From positions 1 to 6,524 of the forward strand of contig JAZNBZ010000219.1 of NCBI GenBank assembly GCA_045587285.1: a stretch of 6,524 nt of DNA. Reading direction: 5' to 3'. Made by a program: the position numbers and the translations under genes. Under the pieces are notes generated by a model, which saw only the letters and a list, made by a program, of their open reading frames with translations, did not search any database and was not told the origin of the DNA. Source of the stretch: Flemingiibacterium sp045587285 (GTDB taxonomy: Bacteria; Bacillota; Clostridia; Oscillospirales; CAG-272). Shown piece after piece: positions 5,951 through 6,524 of the stretch. Position 1 is the stretch's first letter. Every line of letters begins with the position of its first letter.

Positions 5951-6524
5951 ATGAACGGAGAACGAAATTTGCTCGGCGCGCTTGACGCCTACGCTATGCT
6001 TGAAGATCAGCGAGGCGTTCTCGTCGGATTTTCGGGCGGCGCGGATTCGAGCGCGATGCTCTCGCTTTTGAAGCCGATCTGCGACAAGCGTGGGGTGTAC
6101 CTTCACGCTATGCATATCCACCACGGTATACGCGGTGAGGAGGCTGACCGCGACGCACGCTTCTGTGAGAATTTTTGTAAGCGGCTCGGCGTTGATTTTA
6201 CGCCGGTGTCTGCGGATATTCCGACGCTTGCCAAGGAAAGCGGACGCGGCGTTGAAGAAACGGCACGTGAGTTCAGATACGATGCGTTCTTAAAAAAGGT
6301 CCGCTCCGACGAGCGCCTTTCCTGCATCGCTACCGCACACAATGCAAACGATAACGCCGAAACGGTCGTTTTTAACCTTGCGAGAGGGAGCGGCACGTTG
6401 GGGATGTCCGGTATTGCTCCGATACGCCGCCTTGACGGCGTTGCCGTTATCAGGCCGTTACTTTATGCTTCCAAGCGTGACGTCGTTGGATATTGTGAGC
6501 AAAACGGCATAGAATATATATTTG
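5951..6524 (+). CDS. tilS: tRNA(Ile)-lysidine synthetase TilS, N-terminal part (runs off the window)
   Basis: TilS joins lysine to C34 of the tRNA-Ile CAU anticodon using ATP, so that it reads AUA and is charged with isoleucine; it is normally essential. The 191 visible codons cover the N-terminal PP-loop ATPase domain: SGGADSS at 28-34, HIHHGIRGEEAD at 55-66, VEETAREFRYDAF at 101-113, ATAHNANDNAET at 127-138, RGSGTLGMSGI at 145-155 and RPLL at 168-171. In the ATAH motif, Asn131 and Asn133 stand where HH and DD are often seen. The tRNA-binding C-terminal domains lie beyond the window. ATG 5951 is 2 nt after the dnaB stop, and its best Shine-Dalgarno match (GAGGA, 5934-5938) is 12 nt away. An alternative TTG at 5969 has GGAG 8 nt upstream and would remove six residues, without touching any motif. 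Confidence 0.95.
   Translation, partial: MNGERNLLGALDAYAMLEDQRGVLVGFSGGADSSAMLSLLKPICDKRGVYLHAMHIHHGIRGEEADRDARFCENFCKRLGVDFTPVSADIPTLAKESGRGVEETAREFRYDAFLKKVRSDERLSCIATAHNANDNAETVVFNLARGSGTLGMSGIAPIRRLDGVAVIRPLLYASKRDVVGYCEQNGIEYIF

Overview
The window is a conserved housekeeping locus of a Bacillota-type bacterium, most likely an uncultured or gut-associated Clostridia. Three things point there: the gene order yybS (DUF2232) - gdpP - rplI - dnaB, which matches the Bacillus subtilis yybS-gdpP-rplI-dnaC cluster; strong purine-rich Shine-Dalgarno sites with a GTG start; and Gram-positive extended -10 promoters (TRTGN-TATAAT). Coding regions look moderately GC-rich, while the single intergenic region is AT-rich. 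The exact taxon cannot be fixed from this sequence.

Layout. Positions 708 to 1 (minus strand) hold the 5' part, 236 codons, of an SPFH/band-7 protein of the YdjI or 'virion core protein' type; it runs off the left edge. Positions 709-954 form a divergent intergenic region with one good promoter on each strand. From 955 onward everything is on the plus strand and tightly packed: a polytopic DUF2232/YybS-like membrane protein (955-2085), the membrane-bound cyclic-di-AMP phosphodiesterase GdpP (start 2092, or GTG at 2086, to 4128), ribosomal protein bL9 (4150-4599), the replicative helicase DnaB (4602-5948), and the tRNA-Ile lysidine synthetase TilS (5951 to the right edge, incomplete). Gaps are 0-6, 21, 2 and 2 nt. 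No terminator is visible between the genes, so they are probably read as one operon from the promoter at 868-896.

How the genes fit together. The operon combines a membrane protein of unknown role, second-messenger (c-di-AMP) breakdown, a ribosomal protein, the fork helicase and a tRNA-modifying enzyme, so nucleotide signalling, translation and replication share one transcript. dnaB and tilS lack a well-placed Shine-Dalgarno site of their own and probably depend on translational coupling. The divergent SPFH gene belongs to a family tied to membrane stress in B. subtilis, but nothing here shows that it works with the operon.

I found no mobile element, CRISPR array, tRNA or rRNA gene, intein or clearly novel system. 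The points most worth a second look are a Tyr in place of the usual His in the GGGH motif of GdpP, the apparent translational coupling of dnaB to rplI, and the matched divergent promoters.
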